DNA from: JAAYJM01 sp964498585
Lineage (GTDB): Bacteria > Bacteroidota > Ignavibacteria > Kapaibacteriales > UBA2268
DNA: 56,712 nt
NCBI GenBank assembly: GCA_964498585.1
Contig: CAZCHH010000014.1
Location: 1 to 56,712, forward strand
Direction: 5' to 3'
Positions within the stretch are counted from its first letter, which is position 1, and every line of letters starts with the position of its first letter. Shown here in pieces: positions 25,837 through 34,460 of this stretch. The position numbers and the translations under genes are program-made. Under the pieces are notes generated by a model, which saw only the letters and a list, made by a program, of their open reading frames with translations, made no database searches and was not told the DNA's origin.

Positions 25837-25959
25837 ATAAATATTCATCATCTTCCTTCCCAAGTGCAACTTGTGAAGTAGTAAAAACAATTCCTCATTT
25901 TGTAACTATTCTATTTGTATTTGTGTCATAAAGATAACAAATATATTATTGGAAAAAAT

Positions 25960-26115
25960 ATGAAAAATTACTTACTTATCATTCTGGTTTGCATAGTATC
26001 TCTTTATGTAAGTTCATATTCTAAAGATGATTACAAAACAATTTTTGTTTGCGATTCACTTTCAAATACTTCAACAGCTTTTTTGACCGTTTGCAATACG
26101 TACCCGGTGTTTTAA
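25960..26115 (+). CDS. Short secreted peptide or gene remnant
   Basis: A 51-residue frame starting at ATG 25960 (the upstream ATG at 25915 is less likely) with a clear signal peptide 'NYLLIILVCIVSLYVSSYS' and a 30-residue tail. It is not recognised. The abrupt end suggests the 5' remnant of a longer exported-protein gene. A hairpin at 25855-25877 of the 'tcccaag..cttg' repeat family precedes it. Confidence 0.35.
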   Translation: MKNYLLIILVCIVSLYVSSYSKDDYKTIFVCDSLSNTSTAFLTVCNTYPVF

Positions 26116-26193
26116 GAACTGAATAAGCAGTAATAATCAATAGTTGTGTATTTGTTTCGTTAATAGTTTAAAAAGAGAATAATAAAGGAAAAA

Positions 26194-26397
26194 ATGAAAA
26201 TAAAAGTGCTAATTCATGAAGCCGAAGAAGGTGGCTATTGGGCCGAGGTACCTTCTATATTAGGTTGTGTTACTCAAGGAGATACTTTTGAAGAACTCCT
26301 TTTAAATCTTTATGAAGCTATAGAAGGATGCCTTTCTGTTGATGTTAATCAGTATGATTTGTCTAAAGATACAAAATTGATGGAATTAGCTGTATGA
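26194..26397 (+). CDS. hicB: HicB-type antitoxin
   Basis: A 67-residue HicB with the partial RNase-H-like fold: 'VLIHEAEEGGYWAEVPSILG' then 'CVTQGDTFEELLLNLYEAIE'. There is no C-terminal DNA-binding domain, so it is a short HicB. Its stop overlaps the hicA start (ATGA at 26394-26397). Antitoxin-first order is reversed relative to the classic hicA-hicB order but is common in other subfamilies. Confidence 0.88.
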   Translation: MKIKVLIHEAEEGGYWAEVPSILGCVTQGDTFEELLLNLYEAIEGCLSVDVNQYDLSKDTKLMELAV

Positions 26398-26591
26398 AAT
26401 CAATATCCGGAAAAGAACTTGCAAAATTGTTAGAAAGAAATGGATGGATATTATCAAGAATTAATGGCAGTCATCACATTTATGTGAAAGAAAATAGAAT
26501 TGAAAGAATTTCAATACCAATTCATGGAAATAAAGAATTAAAAATTGGACTTCTAAAACAAATTCTAAAAATTACAGATATTACCATTTAA
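26394..26591 (+). CDS. hicA: HicA-type mRNA interferase toxin
   Basis: A 65-residue HicA with the double-stranded RNA-binding-like fold: 'ISGKELAKLLERNGWILSRI' then 'NGSHHIYVKENR', where the second His of the SHH is the catalytic residue, and 'SIPIHGNKELKIGLLKQILK'. It cleaves mRNA when free of HicB. It appears intact, so this pair is likely the only complete toxin-antitoxin system in the cluster. Confidence 0.9.
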   Translation: MKSISGKELAKLLERNGWILSRINGSHHIYVKENRIERISIPIHGNKELKIGLLKQILKITDITI

Positions 26592-26618
26592 TAATTATAT
26601 ATTTTTTTAAATTAAAAT

Positions 26619-27509
26619 ATGAAAAGACGTAATTTTATTAAAAGTATAGCATTAGCTTCAGTAGTGAGCAGTAATTTTTTTGGAATAAACCATAAGCTTT
26701 TTGCACAAAGTAAAGAATACGAGATTTCCGATGCTTCCGTAAAAATCTTTTATAAACTCATTAACAGAGCAAAAAAAGAAAATTGGAAGAAAATGAATAT
26801 TAACGATTTGAATATTCAAATTGCTCAGGAATTTTTAAATTCTCAATATGTTGGTGGAACTCTTGAAGGTAAAGGGGCAGAAATATGCAGAGCAGATTTT
26901 ACCGGATTAGACTGCGTTACCTTCGTTGAAAACTCATTAGCCCTTTCACGTGCTATTAAAAAAGAAAAATATAGCGTTGCTGATTTTTTTGATGAGTTGA
27001 TTTTTATCCGATATAGAAATGGAAACAAAACAGATTACGCTTCTCGCCTGCACTATACTTCAGATTGGATTTCCGATAATCTCAAAAAAGGCGTATTTAA
27101 AGATATAACAAAAGATATTGGTGGAACTGTCCTTAAGTTCAATTTAAATTTTATGTCATCTAATCCCAAATATTACAAAGCATTAGAGCGGGATACCACT
27201 TTAATACCAAAAATTGCTGAAATTGAAAAAGAAATAAATGAACAAACATTCTATTTTATTGAAAAGAAATCAATTAAGAAAATTGAATACTTAATTAATA
27301 ATGGTGATATTATTTGTTTTACAACTAATAAAGAAGGATTGGATTTTGCACATTTAGGTTTTGCTTATGTGGAGAAAAACAAGTCGCCACGATTATTTCA
27401 TGCATCTTCAAAACAAAAGAAAGTAATAATTGACACTAGCATTAGTGAATATATAAATTCAGTTTCAAGTGATACCGGAATTGTTGTAGTCAGGGGAAAT
27501 TCAATATAA
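26619..27509 (+). CDS. DUF1460 (NlpC/P60-like amidase) exported protein
   Basis: A 296-residue protein with a twin-arginine-like signal (KRRNFIKSIALASVV; cleavage near FAQS). DUF1460/PF07313 blocks are present: the Cys nucleophile in 'TGLDCVTFVENSLALSRA' (Cys about residue 107), 'IRYRNGNKTDYASRLHYTSD' and the His in 'GLDFAHLGFAYVEK'. The family comprises periplasmic cell-wall peptidases/amidases related to NlpC/P60. It is 27 bp after hicA but is probably transcribed separately. Confidence 0.85.
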   Translation: MKRRNFIKSIALASVVSSNFFGINHKLFAQSKEYEISDASVKIFYKLINRAKKENWKKMNINDLNIQIAQEFLNSQYVGGTLEGKGAEICRADFTGLDCVTFVENSLALSRAIKKEKYSVADFFDELIFIRYRNGNKTDYASRLHYTSDWISDNLKKGVFKDITKDIGGTVLKFNLNFMSSNPKYYKALERDTTLIPKIAEIEKEINEQTFYFIEKKSIKKIEYLINNGDIICFTTNKEGLDFAHLGFAYVEKNKSPRLFHASSKQKKVIIDTSISEYINSVSSDTGIVVVRGNSI

Positions 27510-27596
27510 TCTTAAAATTTTACTTTCGTCTACAACTCAAATTGAATTTGTGAAAGCAGTCGTTATTAGTATAAAATCGGTTATTAAAAATCATTT

Positions 27597-28241
27597 ATGA
27601 AAGAAAAATATTTTACTATAGATAATATTTTTGAAGTTAGCAATCAGATTAAAACTGAAGCTGTTTCTTATAACAAATATGCTTGTATGCCATTATTATC
27701 AAGCAATTCCATCTTACTTGTATTAGATATGCAGAATTATTTTTTACTTGATTCATCTCACGCTTTTATTCCTTCAGCAGAAGCAATTCTCCCACAAATT
27801 GATAAATTAATTTACTATTTTGAAAAAAAGAAAAGACCAATTTATTTTTCACAACATTGGAATAATTTAGAAAATTCAATGCAAATGTCAAAAAAATGGA
27901 ACTCACTTTTAGAAAAAGATAATTTGTACTTTGATATTTATCAACATTTTAATTTAGAAAATAAAATAGTCTTTGAAAAAAATCAATTTGATGCATTTTA
28001 TGATACAATATTTGAAACAGAATTAAGGAAGTATAATACCCAGCAGATAGTTATTTGCGGTGTAATGACTCATCTTTGTTGTGAAACAACAGTAAGAAGT
28101 GCGTTTGTAAGAGGTTTTGAACCGATTTTACCAATAGATGCAACAGCAACTTACAATCTCAAATTTCATAAAAACACATTTATTAATTTATCCCATGGAT
28201 TCATTACTCCACTTTTATCTGAAGAATTATTAATTGAATAA
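27597..28241 (+). CDS. Isochorismatase-family cysteine hydrolase
   Basis: A 214-residue alpha/beta hydrolase of the isochorismatase/nicotinamidase superfamily. The catalytic triad is visible: Asp in 'ILLVLDMQNYFLLDSS' (about residue 43), Lys in 'VFEKNQFDAFYDT' (about 125) and Cys in 'VICGVMTHLCCETTVRSAFV' (about 161). 'RPIYFSQHWNN' is the usual segment before a metal or substrate site. The substrate is not predictable; isochorismate or an amide are candidates. Monocistronic. Confidence 0.88.
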   Translation: MKEKYFTIDNIFEVSNQIKTEAVSYNKYACMPLLSSNSILLVLDMQNYFLLDSSHAFIPSAEAILPQIDKLIYYFEKKKRPIYFSQHWNNLENSMQMSKKWNSLLEKDNLYFDIYQHFNLENKIVFEKNQFDAFYDTIFETELRKYNTQQIVICGVMTHLCCETTVRSAFVRGFEPILPIDATATYNLKFHKNTFINLSHGFITPLLSEELLIE

Positions 28242-28346
28242 CTCGTTAAATATACCTTATTTTATTCAAAATTTTAATTGTGAAATACGAATACGATTAA
28301 TTCGTCAATTTTCTATATTTTATTGTAATTAAATTGAAAGTATAAA

Positions 28347-31300
28347 ATGCTTGAATTTTTAACAAAAATATTTGGTTCAAAACACGAAAAAGACGTTAAG
28401 GAAATGATGCCTATCGTCAATAGAATCAACGAAATTTATGAAGAATATGATAATTTGACTGATGACCAAATAAAAGCAAAAACAATTGAATTTAAAGAAT
28501 TAGTTAAAAAGAATACTCAAGGATTGGAAGATGAAAAGCTTGAGTTAAACAATAAACTTATAAATGAAGCACTTAAGCCGGAAGATACTCTTTCTGCAAA
28601 AGATAGAATAAAAGAAATTGACAAAGAAATTTTTGAAGTTATTGAAGAAACTTTAGATGAAATCCTTCCCGATGCCTTTGCTGTTGTTAAGCAGGCATGC
28701 AGTCGTTTAAAAGAAAATAAACACCGTTACGAATATGCAGGGCAAACTTCATATTGGGATATGGTTCCTTTTGATGTCCAGTTGCTCGGTGGTATCGTCC
28801 TTCACCATGGAAAAATCTCAGAAATGGCTACAGGTGAAGGAAAAACTCTTGTTGCTGTTCTACCCATTTATCTTAATGCTCTTGCTGGAAAAGGGGTTCA
28901 TTTGGTTACTGTCAATGATTATCTTGCAAAACGCGACTCTGACTGGATGAGACCAGTTTACGAATTCCTTGGCGTTTCTATTGGCGCTATTCAATCAAAT
29001 ATGGATTCTGAAGAACGTAAAAAGATTTACAATTTCGATATAACTTATGGAACCAATAATGAATTTGGTTTCGATTACCTAAGAGATAATATGGTTGTAG
29101 AACCGGAGCATCTTGTCCATCGCGGTTACTGGTATGCTATTGTCGATGAAGTTGACTCCGTTTTAATTGACGAAGCAAGAACTCCATTAATTATTTCAGG
29201 ACCAGTTGGACAAGCTTCAGACCAGAAATTCGAAGAAATGAATCCAAGAGTTAAGCGACTTGTTGAAGCTCAAACCCGCCTTGTTAATCAATTAACTTCT
29301 GAAGCAAATAATTTAATTCAATCTGAAAAGAAAGAAGACAGAGAAAAACTCGGACTTCTTCTCTTACGTTCTTATCGCGGCTTACCAAAACATAAAAGAT
29401 TGTCTAAACTTTTGCAAGAGCCGGAATATCAGAAATTGATGAAAGAAACAGAAATCAATTTCCTTCGTGACCAACAAAATAAGCTGGCTCCAGTTGATGA
29501 AGAACTGTATTATACTATTGACGAAAAGAATCATCAGATTGATATTACTGAAAAAGGACGTCAACTGCTCTGCACAAGCCAGGAAGACCCAAATACTTTC
29601 GTTATTCCCGACATCACTTCTCAAATGAGTGCTATTGAAGGCGATACCGATTTGACTACTGCTCAAAAGCAAAGGAAAATTGATGAAGTAAATATGCAGT
29701 ATGCTGAAAGCAGTGATAGAATTCACACTATCAATCAACTATTGCGAGCATATTCACTTTACGAAAAAGATGTGGAATACGTAGTCCAGGAAAACAAAGT
29801 TATGATTGTTGACGAGTTTACTGGTCGTATTCTTGAAGGAAGGCGCTATTCTGATGGACTCCATCAGGCAATTGAAGCAAAAGAAATGGTTCGGGTGGAA
29901 CGCGATACACAAACTCTTGCAACGATAACTCTTCAAAACTATTTTCGCCAGTATAAAAAACTCGCAGGTATGACTGGTACTGCAGAAACAGAAGCTGGCG
30001 AATTTGAAAAAATCTATAATCTTGATGTAGTTGTTATTCCAACTAACAGACCCATTGTCAGGAAAGATAACGAAGATTTGATTTTCAAAACGAAGCGTGA
30101 AAAATATAATGCAATAGTTGAAGAGATTCAAAACGAATTGAAAAAAGGCAGAGCTGTTCTGGTTGGAACAACAAGCGTTGAAGTTTCAGAACTTTTAAGT
30201 AAAATGCTCAAAAGAGTAGGAATTCATCATAATGTATTAAATGCAAAGCAACACCAGAAAGAAGCAGAAATAATTGCCAACGCCGGAAGAAAAGGAGCAA
30301 TAACAATAGCAACGAATATGGCTGGACGTGGAACAGATATTAAGTTAGACCCGGAAGTAAAGAAAAATGGCGGGCTTGCAATTATCGGTTCTGAGCGTCA
30401 CGATGCCCGCCGAATTGATCGCCAGCTTAGAGGACGCGCAGGACGTCAGGGCGACCCCGGTTCTTCTTTATTCTTCATTTCTTTGGAAGATAATTTAATG
30501 CGTCTTTTTGGCGGCGAGAGAATTGCCGGAATTATGCAGAAAATCAAGATTCCGGAGGGCGAACCAATCCAGCATAGTATGATTACCAAATCTGTAGAAC
30601 GCGCTCAAAAGAAAGTGGAAGAGAATAACTTCGGCATAAGAAAACGTTTGCTTGAATACGATAACGTTATGAATCAGCAACGTGAAGTAATTTATAGCAG
30701 AAGGCGCCATGCTTTGATGGGCGAAAGATTAAAAGGTGAAATTTTTGAATATGTTGAAGACCTTGCAACTGAATGGTTTGATGATTTCAAGCCTGATAAC
30801 GACCTCACTGGTTTAAAAAATGCCGTTCGTACAAATTTATTATGCGAACTAAATTTAAGCTATCAGGATTTTGAGAAAATCAATCAAATTGATTGCGTAA
30901 ATAAGATTCTTGAGGCAGCAGATGATTTTTACATAAGAAAAGAAGAGTTGCTCGGCACCGATTTTATGTCTCAATTAGAAAGATACGCTGTCCTTCAAAC
31001 AATAGACGAAAAATGGCGTGACCATTTAAGAGAAATGGACGATTTAAAAGAAGGTATTCATTTGCGTTCCTATGGCCAAAAAGACCCATTGCTTGAATAT
31101 AAAGGTGAAGCTTTTAAATTGTTTGTTGAGCTAATTAAAGATATTAATAAAGAAGCTGTTAATTTTGTATTTAAGTTTTTCCCGAAAGTTGTAGGAAGAG
31201 AAATTAAAGTTAAACAAGGCGGCGATGGCCAACAACGACTTAAGAATGTAAGTATTATGTCTTCAGGTAATTTATCATTCCAACATTCAGCCACAGCAGT

Positions 31301-31487
31301 ACCATCATTTGTCTCATCAGGAGGGTCCGGGCAGTCTGCCCAAACTCAGCAGGACGTTGGAGGACGTCCTTTAGTGAAAACATACAGGAAAGCAGAAAAA
31401 GAAATCGGTAGAAATGACCCATGCCCTTGCGGAAGTGGCAAGAAATATAAAAATTGTCATGGAAAGCAACAAAAAGTATTACAATAA
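28347..31487 (+). CDS. secA: Preprotein translocase ATPase SecA
   Basis: A 1046-residue SecA, about 145 longer than E. coli SecA, as is usual in the FCB group, with an insert in the nucleotide-binding part (about 290-410). Walker A lies in 'MATGEGKTLVAVLPIYLNAL', Walker B/DEVD in 'YAIVDEVDSVLIDEARTPL', then 'YFRQYKKLAGMTGTAETEA' and the arginine fingers in 'RQLRGRAGRQGDPGSS'. The C-terminus ends with the zinc-binding tail 'NDPCPCGSGKKYKNCHG' that contacts SecB and lipids. It drives Sec export of the many signal-peptide proteins in this window. zapA follows after 95 bp. Confidence 0.98.
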   Translation: MLEFLTKIFGSKHEKDVKEMMPIVNRINEIYEEYDNLTDDQIKAKTIEFKELVKKNTQGLEDEKLELNNKLINEALKPEDTLSAKDRIKEIDKEIFEVIEETLDEILPDAFAVVKQACSRLKENKHRYEYAGQTSYWDMVPFDVQLLGGIVLHHGKISEMATGEGKTLVAVLPIYLNALAGKGVHLVTVNDYLAKRDSDWMRPVYEFLGVSIGAIQSNMDSEERKKIYNFDITYGTNNEFGFDYLRDNMVVEPEHLVHRGYWYAIVDEVDSVLIDEARTPLIISGPVGQASDQKFEEMNPRVKRLVEAQTRLVNQLTSEANNLIQSEKKEDREKLGLLLLRSYRGLPKHKRLSKLLQEPEYQKLMKETEINFLRDQQNKLAPVDEELYYTIDEKNHQIDITEKGRQLLCTSQEDPNTFVIPDITSQMSAIEGDTDLTTAQKQRKIDEVNMQYAESSDRIHTINQLLRAYSLYEKDVEYVVQENKVMIVDEFTGRILEGRRYSDGLHQAIEAKEMVRVERDTQTLATITLQNYFRQYKKLAGMTGTAETEAGEFEKIYNLDVVVIPTNRPIVRKDNEDLIFKTKREKYNAIVEEIQNELKKGRAVLVGTTSVEVSELLSKMLKRVGIHHNVLNAKQHQKEAEIIANAGRKGAITIATNMAGRGTDIKLDPEVKKNGGLAIIGSERHDARRIDRQLRGRAGRQGDPGSSLFFISLEDNLMRLFGGERIAGIMQKIKIPEGEPIQHSMITKSVERAQKKVEENNFGIRKRLLEYDNVMNQQREVIYSRRRHALMGERLKGEIFEYVEDLATEWFDDFKPDNDLTGLKNAVRTNLLCELNLSYQDFEKINQIDCVNKILEAADDFYIRKEELLGTDFMSQLERYAVLQTIDEKWRDHLREMDDLKEGIHLRSYGQKDPLLEYKGEAFKLFVELIKDINKEAVNFVFKFFPKVVGREIKVKQGGDGQQRLKNVSIMSSGNLSFQHSATAVPSFVSSGGSGQSAQTQQDVGGRPLVKTYRKAEKEIGRNDPCPCGSGKKYKNCHGKQQKVLQ

Positions 31488-31582
31488 AAAAAATATTTGC
31501 ATTAAATAAAATAAAAACGTATTTTTACGCTGAATTAAATAATGAATGAAAATTAATTTTTCATTAAAGGAAATAGTTCTAA

Positions 31583-31861
31583 ATGGCAAAGAATGTGAAA
31601 GTAAAAATAGCTGGCAAAGAGTATTCATTAAAAGGGTATGATGAGGAAATAATCCAAAGAGCATCTCAAGAAGTGAACTTACAGCTTCAGGAATTAGAAG
31701 AGCGATATAAGCAGGAGTCGGTTTCAACATTATCAGTTTTAACAGCATTAAATATTGCTGAGAAATATTGCAATACAGAAAATCAGCTAATCTCAAGCCA
31801 TAATAGAATTATTGAAGAATTAAGGAAAATGACTGATTTTTTAAACAATACAATTAAATAA
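31583..31861 (+). CDS. zapA: Cell-division protein ZapA
   Basis: A 92-residue ZapA. The N-terminal domain 'VKVKIAGKEYSLKGYDEEII' is followed by a coiled coil from about residue 55 ('LTALNIAEKYCNTENQLISS'). ZapA bundles FtsZ filaments. The structured RNA that follows (about 31946-32158) and zapA reproduce the zapA-6S RNA neighbourhood known from other bacteria. Confidence 0.88.
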   Translation: MAKNVKVKIAGKEYSLKGYDEEIIQRASQEVNLQLQELEERYKQESVSTLSVLTALNIAEKYCNTENQLISSHNRIIEELRKMTDFLNNTIK

Positions 31862-31914
31862 TGATTAGATATATACAATTATTTAATGCATTAAGTTCGG
31901 ATTTTGAAGAATTA

Positions 31915-31941
31915 TTTTGTTCTTTGAAAATTTTGTATAAT
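31915..31941 (+). promoter_or_regulatory. Probable promoter of the 6S RNA
   Basis: A perfect 'tataat' at 31936-31941 ends 4 bp before the base of the RNA's closing stem (31946). A 'ttttgt' at 31915-31920 sits 15 bp upstream of it. The match of the predicted start to the 5' end of the stem supports it. Confidence 0.6.
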
Positions 31942-31945
31942 GAAT

Positions 31946-32158
31946 GCCGCATTATACAATCGCATAATTTTACAAGCAAAAGAACCTATAGTAAAATCAT
32001 AAGGGAAATATGCTCCGGTTATAAAACTCAGGCCTTTTGCACAATTCTTTGTGCATATTTGTCCCCCAAGTACGAAGGAAGTGTGATATAGCTGGGTTAT
32101 TACCCACTGTGTCAGGTTGGGTTCTTATCCGACTTGTTAGCGATGTATAGTGCGGTTT
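31946..32158 (+). ncRNA. ssrS: 6S RNA candidate
   Basis: The roughly 213-nt segment between zapA and rny folds as a rod. Closing stem: gccgcattatacaatcgc (31946-31963) against gcgatgtatagtgcggt (32140-32156), 15+ pairs. Inner stems: acaag/cttgt and aagaacc/gggttctt. A large internal bubble has a small 'gggttattaccc' hairpin on its 3' side. A terminal arm pairs gggaaatatgc with gcatatttgtccc. Stem, central bubble with 3'-side hairpin, and terminal arm are the 6S RNA plan, and zapA adjacency is a known location. It would bind the housekeeping RNA polymerase. A frame at 31861-32091 overlaps it and is not credited. Confidence 0.78.
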
Positions 32159-32209
32159 ATTAATTTAAACTATATTAATAAATAAATATAAACGATAGAA
32201 GAGGATTTT

Positions 32210-33772
32210 ATGAATGATGTGATGATTATTATTTTCAGTTTAATTGGACTTATTATTGGATTTGGAATTTCTTATTTTGCTGGTAATAGAATTAATGCTG
32301 CTAAATTTAAAGATGGTGAAAATCGTGTGGCTAATCTTTTGAAAGAAGCTGAAAAAGAAGCTACTAATTTGAAAAAAGAAAAGCTAATTGAAGTTAAAGA
32401 AGAATGGCATAAAAGAAAACAGGATTTTGAAAATGATGCTCAGCAAAAACGCCAAAAAATGCAAGCCATTGAAAAACAACTAAAATCAAGAGAAGAAAAT
32501 ATTGAATCTAAAATTGAGCAAATTAATAAAAAAGAAAAACAAGTTGCTGTTCAAGAAGATGAATTGAAAGCGAAATTGGATAACATTGCAAATAAGGAAA
32601 AAGAAATTGCTAAAATTATCGATATTCAAACAGATAAATTACAACAAATAAGTGGTTTATCACGTGATGATGCAAAAAAATTAATGATGGAAAATGTCAT
32701 TAATGATGCAAAAACCGAGTCCGCTCATCTTACTAAACGAATTATTGAAGAAGCAAAATCCAATGCAACAAAGCAGGCAAAAAGCATAATCTTGCAGGCA
32801 ATTCAACGCTCTGCTTCTGACCATAGCGTAGAAAGCACCGTATCAGTTGTATCTTTAGATAGCGACGAAATGAAAGGAAGAATTATTGGACGCGAAGGTA
32901 GAAATATTCGCGCTTTCGAAGCTGCTACCGGAATTGACTTAATTATTGATGATACTCCTGAAGCAGTAGTTATATCTGGATTCGACCCATTTAGAAGAGA
33001 AGTTGCTAAAGCATCTCTTGAAAAACTTATGATTGATGGCAGAATTCATCCGGCAAGAATTGAGGAAATTGTTGATAAAACTCGCAAAGAGCTTGAAGAA
33101 GAAATTATTCATATCGGTGAAAATGCTTGCCTGCAGCTTGGAATTCACAATATGCATAATGAGTTACTAAAAATTGTAGGGAAAATGAAATACCGTTCAA
33201 GCTACGGACAAAATCTTTTAAATCATTCAATTGAAGTTGCTTATCTTTGCGGTATTATGGCTGCCGAACTCGGTTTCGACTCCATTATTGCTAAACGTTC
33301 CGGACTGCTCCACGATGTTGGGAAGTGTATTGACCAAAATACTGAAGGACCTCACGCCCTACTTGGTTTCGATATTGCTAAAAAGTATAAAGAACCACAT
33401 ACAGTTTGCAATGCTATCGGCGCACACCACGAAGATATAGAAATGGAAACTCCTTTTGCTGTGCTTGTTCAAGCTGCTGATAGTATTAGCGGCGCACGCC
33501 CCGGTGCAAGACGTGAATCTTTAGAAAACTACATTAAACGACTTGACAAACTGGAAACTCTTGCTCAAAGTTTTCAAGGCGTTGCTAAAACTTTTGCTAT
33601 TCAAGCAGGTAGAGAAATACGCGTTATTGTTGAACCAGAAAAAGTTGACGACAATAACTCCGATAACTTAGCAATTGATATTGCTAAAAGTATTGAAAAT
33701 GAAATGGAATATCCCGGACAAATTAAAGTTACTGTTATAAGAGAAAGACGCTCTTTTGCTTTGGCTAAATAA
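32210..33772 (+). CDS. rny: Ribonuclease Y
   Basis: A 520-residue RNase Y. It has an N-terminal membrane anchor (about residues 4-24), a long charged coiled coil (about 30-190), a KH domain ('MKGRIIGREGRNIRAFEAAT', with the GRxGRNI loop) and an HD domain ('RSSYGQNLLNHSIEVAYLCG', 'GLLHDVGKCIDQ', 'IGAHHEDIEMETPFAVLVQA'). It ends with the usual 'KVTVIRERRSFALAK'. It initiates mRNA decay at the membrane. Its start follows the 6S RNA by about 50 bp. A strong terminator lies at 33810-33840. Confidence 0.97.
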   Translation: MNDVMIIIFSLIGLIIGFGISYFAGNRINAAKFKDGENRVANLLKEAEKEATNLKKEKLIEVKEEWHKRKQDFENDAQQKRQKMQAIEKQLKSREENIESKIEQINKKEKQVAVQEDELKAKLDNIANKEKEIAKIIDIQTDKLQQISGLSRDDAKKLMMENVINDAKTESAHLTKRIIEEAKSNATKQAKSIILQAIQRSASDHSVESTVSVVSLDSDEMKGRIIGREGRNIRAFEAATGIDLIIDDTPEAVVISGFDPFRREVAKASLEKLMIDGRIHPARIEEIVDKTRKELEEEIIHIGENACLQLGIHNMHNELLKIVGKMKYRSSYGQNLLNHSIEVAYLCGIMAAELGFDSIIAKRSGLLHDVGKCIDQNTEGPHALLGFDIAKKYKEPHTVCNAIGAHHEDIEMETPFAVLVQAADSISGARPGARRESLENYIKRLDKLETLAQSFQGVAKTFAIQAGREIRVIVEPEKVDDNNSDNLAIDIAKSIENEMEYPGQIKVTVIRERRSFALAK

Positions 33773-33809
33773 TTGAACTTAAATAATGTCCCAAAATATT
33801 TGCAATTTA

Positions 33810-33842
33810 TCCCCTGCTCCTCTTTTGCAGGGGATTTTTTAT
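33810..33842 (+). terminator. Terminator after rny
   Basis: GC-rich stem tcccctgc (33810-33817) / gcagggga (33827-33834) with a 9-nt loop and a following run of six T's. Confidence 0.93.
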
Positions 33843-34043
33843 TGTAGGAAACAGTCGCTTGGGAATCAGGAATTGGAAATCAGGAATTGTGAATTGGTAC
33901 TTGACGAAATATATAATGTATATTAATCTTAACGTACTGAATACCTAAATGTATTCCAATGACATCTTTACGCTTGTCTGTCATTCCGAACCCCAAGATA
34001 AAGCAAGTGCTTTATTTAAATGGAGATGACATTTATTTTCACA

Positions 34044-34122
34044 GTCATTCTGAACGAAGTGAAGAATCTCAAATCTAATGGAAACAATGACTTGTGAGAT
34101 TCCTTGCTGCGCTCCTAATGAA
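34044..34122 (+). repeat. 80-bp palindromic repeat, copy 3
   Basis: 'gtcattctgaacgaagtga' to 'cgctcctaatgaa', with complementary arms 'agaatctcaaa' and 'cttgtgagatt'. Same family as 2911-2990. Confidence 0.75.
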
Positions 34123-34460
34123 CCAATTTGATTTGTTAACACGTAAATATATGTAATACATATAATTATAATGATTTTATTCACAAGCGAAAGTCATCGA
34201 ATGACTTAAAAGTTCAATTTCTCAAAAGTAAACGTCTTCGTTTATATTCGCCTCGGTATGACAGTTTAAAGTGTTGTCATTACTATTTAAATAGTGTTTT
34301 CATTTATCAGGGATTCGGAATGATATTAAAAATATATTGAATTAGTGTGGTAATTCACTACTACTTTGTATTAGCTATATTTTATCTACTAGGAAAGTTG
34401 AATATTTAATTATCTGTGTTTAAAAAATTTATAAATTGTTTCATAAAATAAATAAAAAAA

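Larger units (their letters stand above)
33773..34460. repeat. Intergenic region with terminator and repeat cluster
   Basis: After the rny terminator there is no gene. Repeats: 33991-34035 ('gataaagcaagtgctt'), the 80-bp palindromic repeat at 34044-34122, and 34221-34262 ('caaaagtaaacgtcttcg', also at 3138-3181). The order 'slow' (33991), 80-bp repeat, then 34221 parallels the order in 2911-3181, so blocks of repeats appear to have been copied together. Confidence 0.7.

Noticed and set aside
31861..32091. 76-codon frame after zapA
   Set aside because: It covers the 5' part and promoter of a well-paired structured RNA and resembles no protein family.
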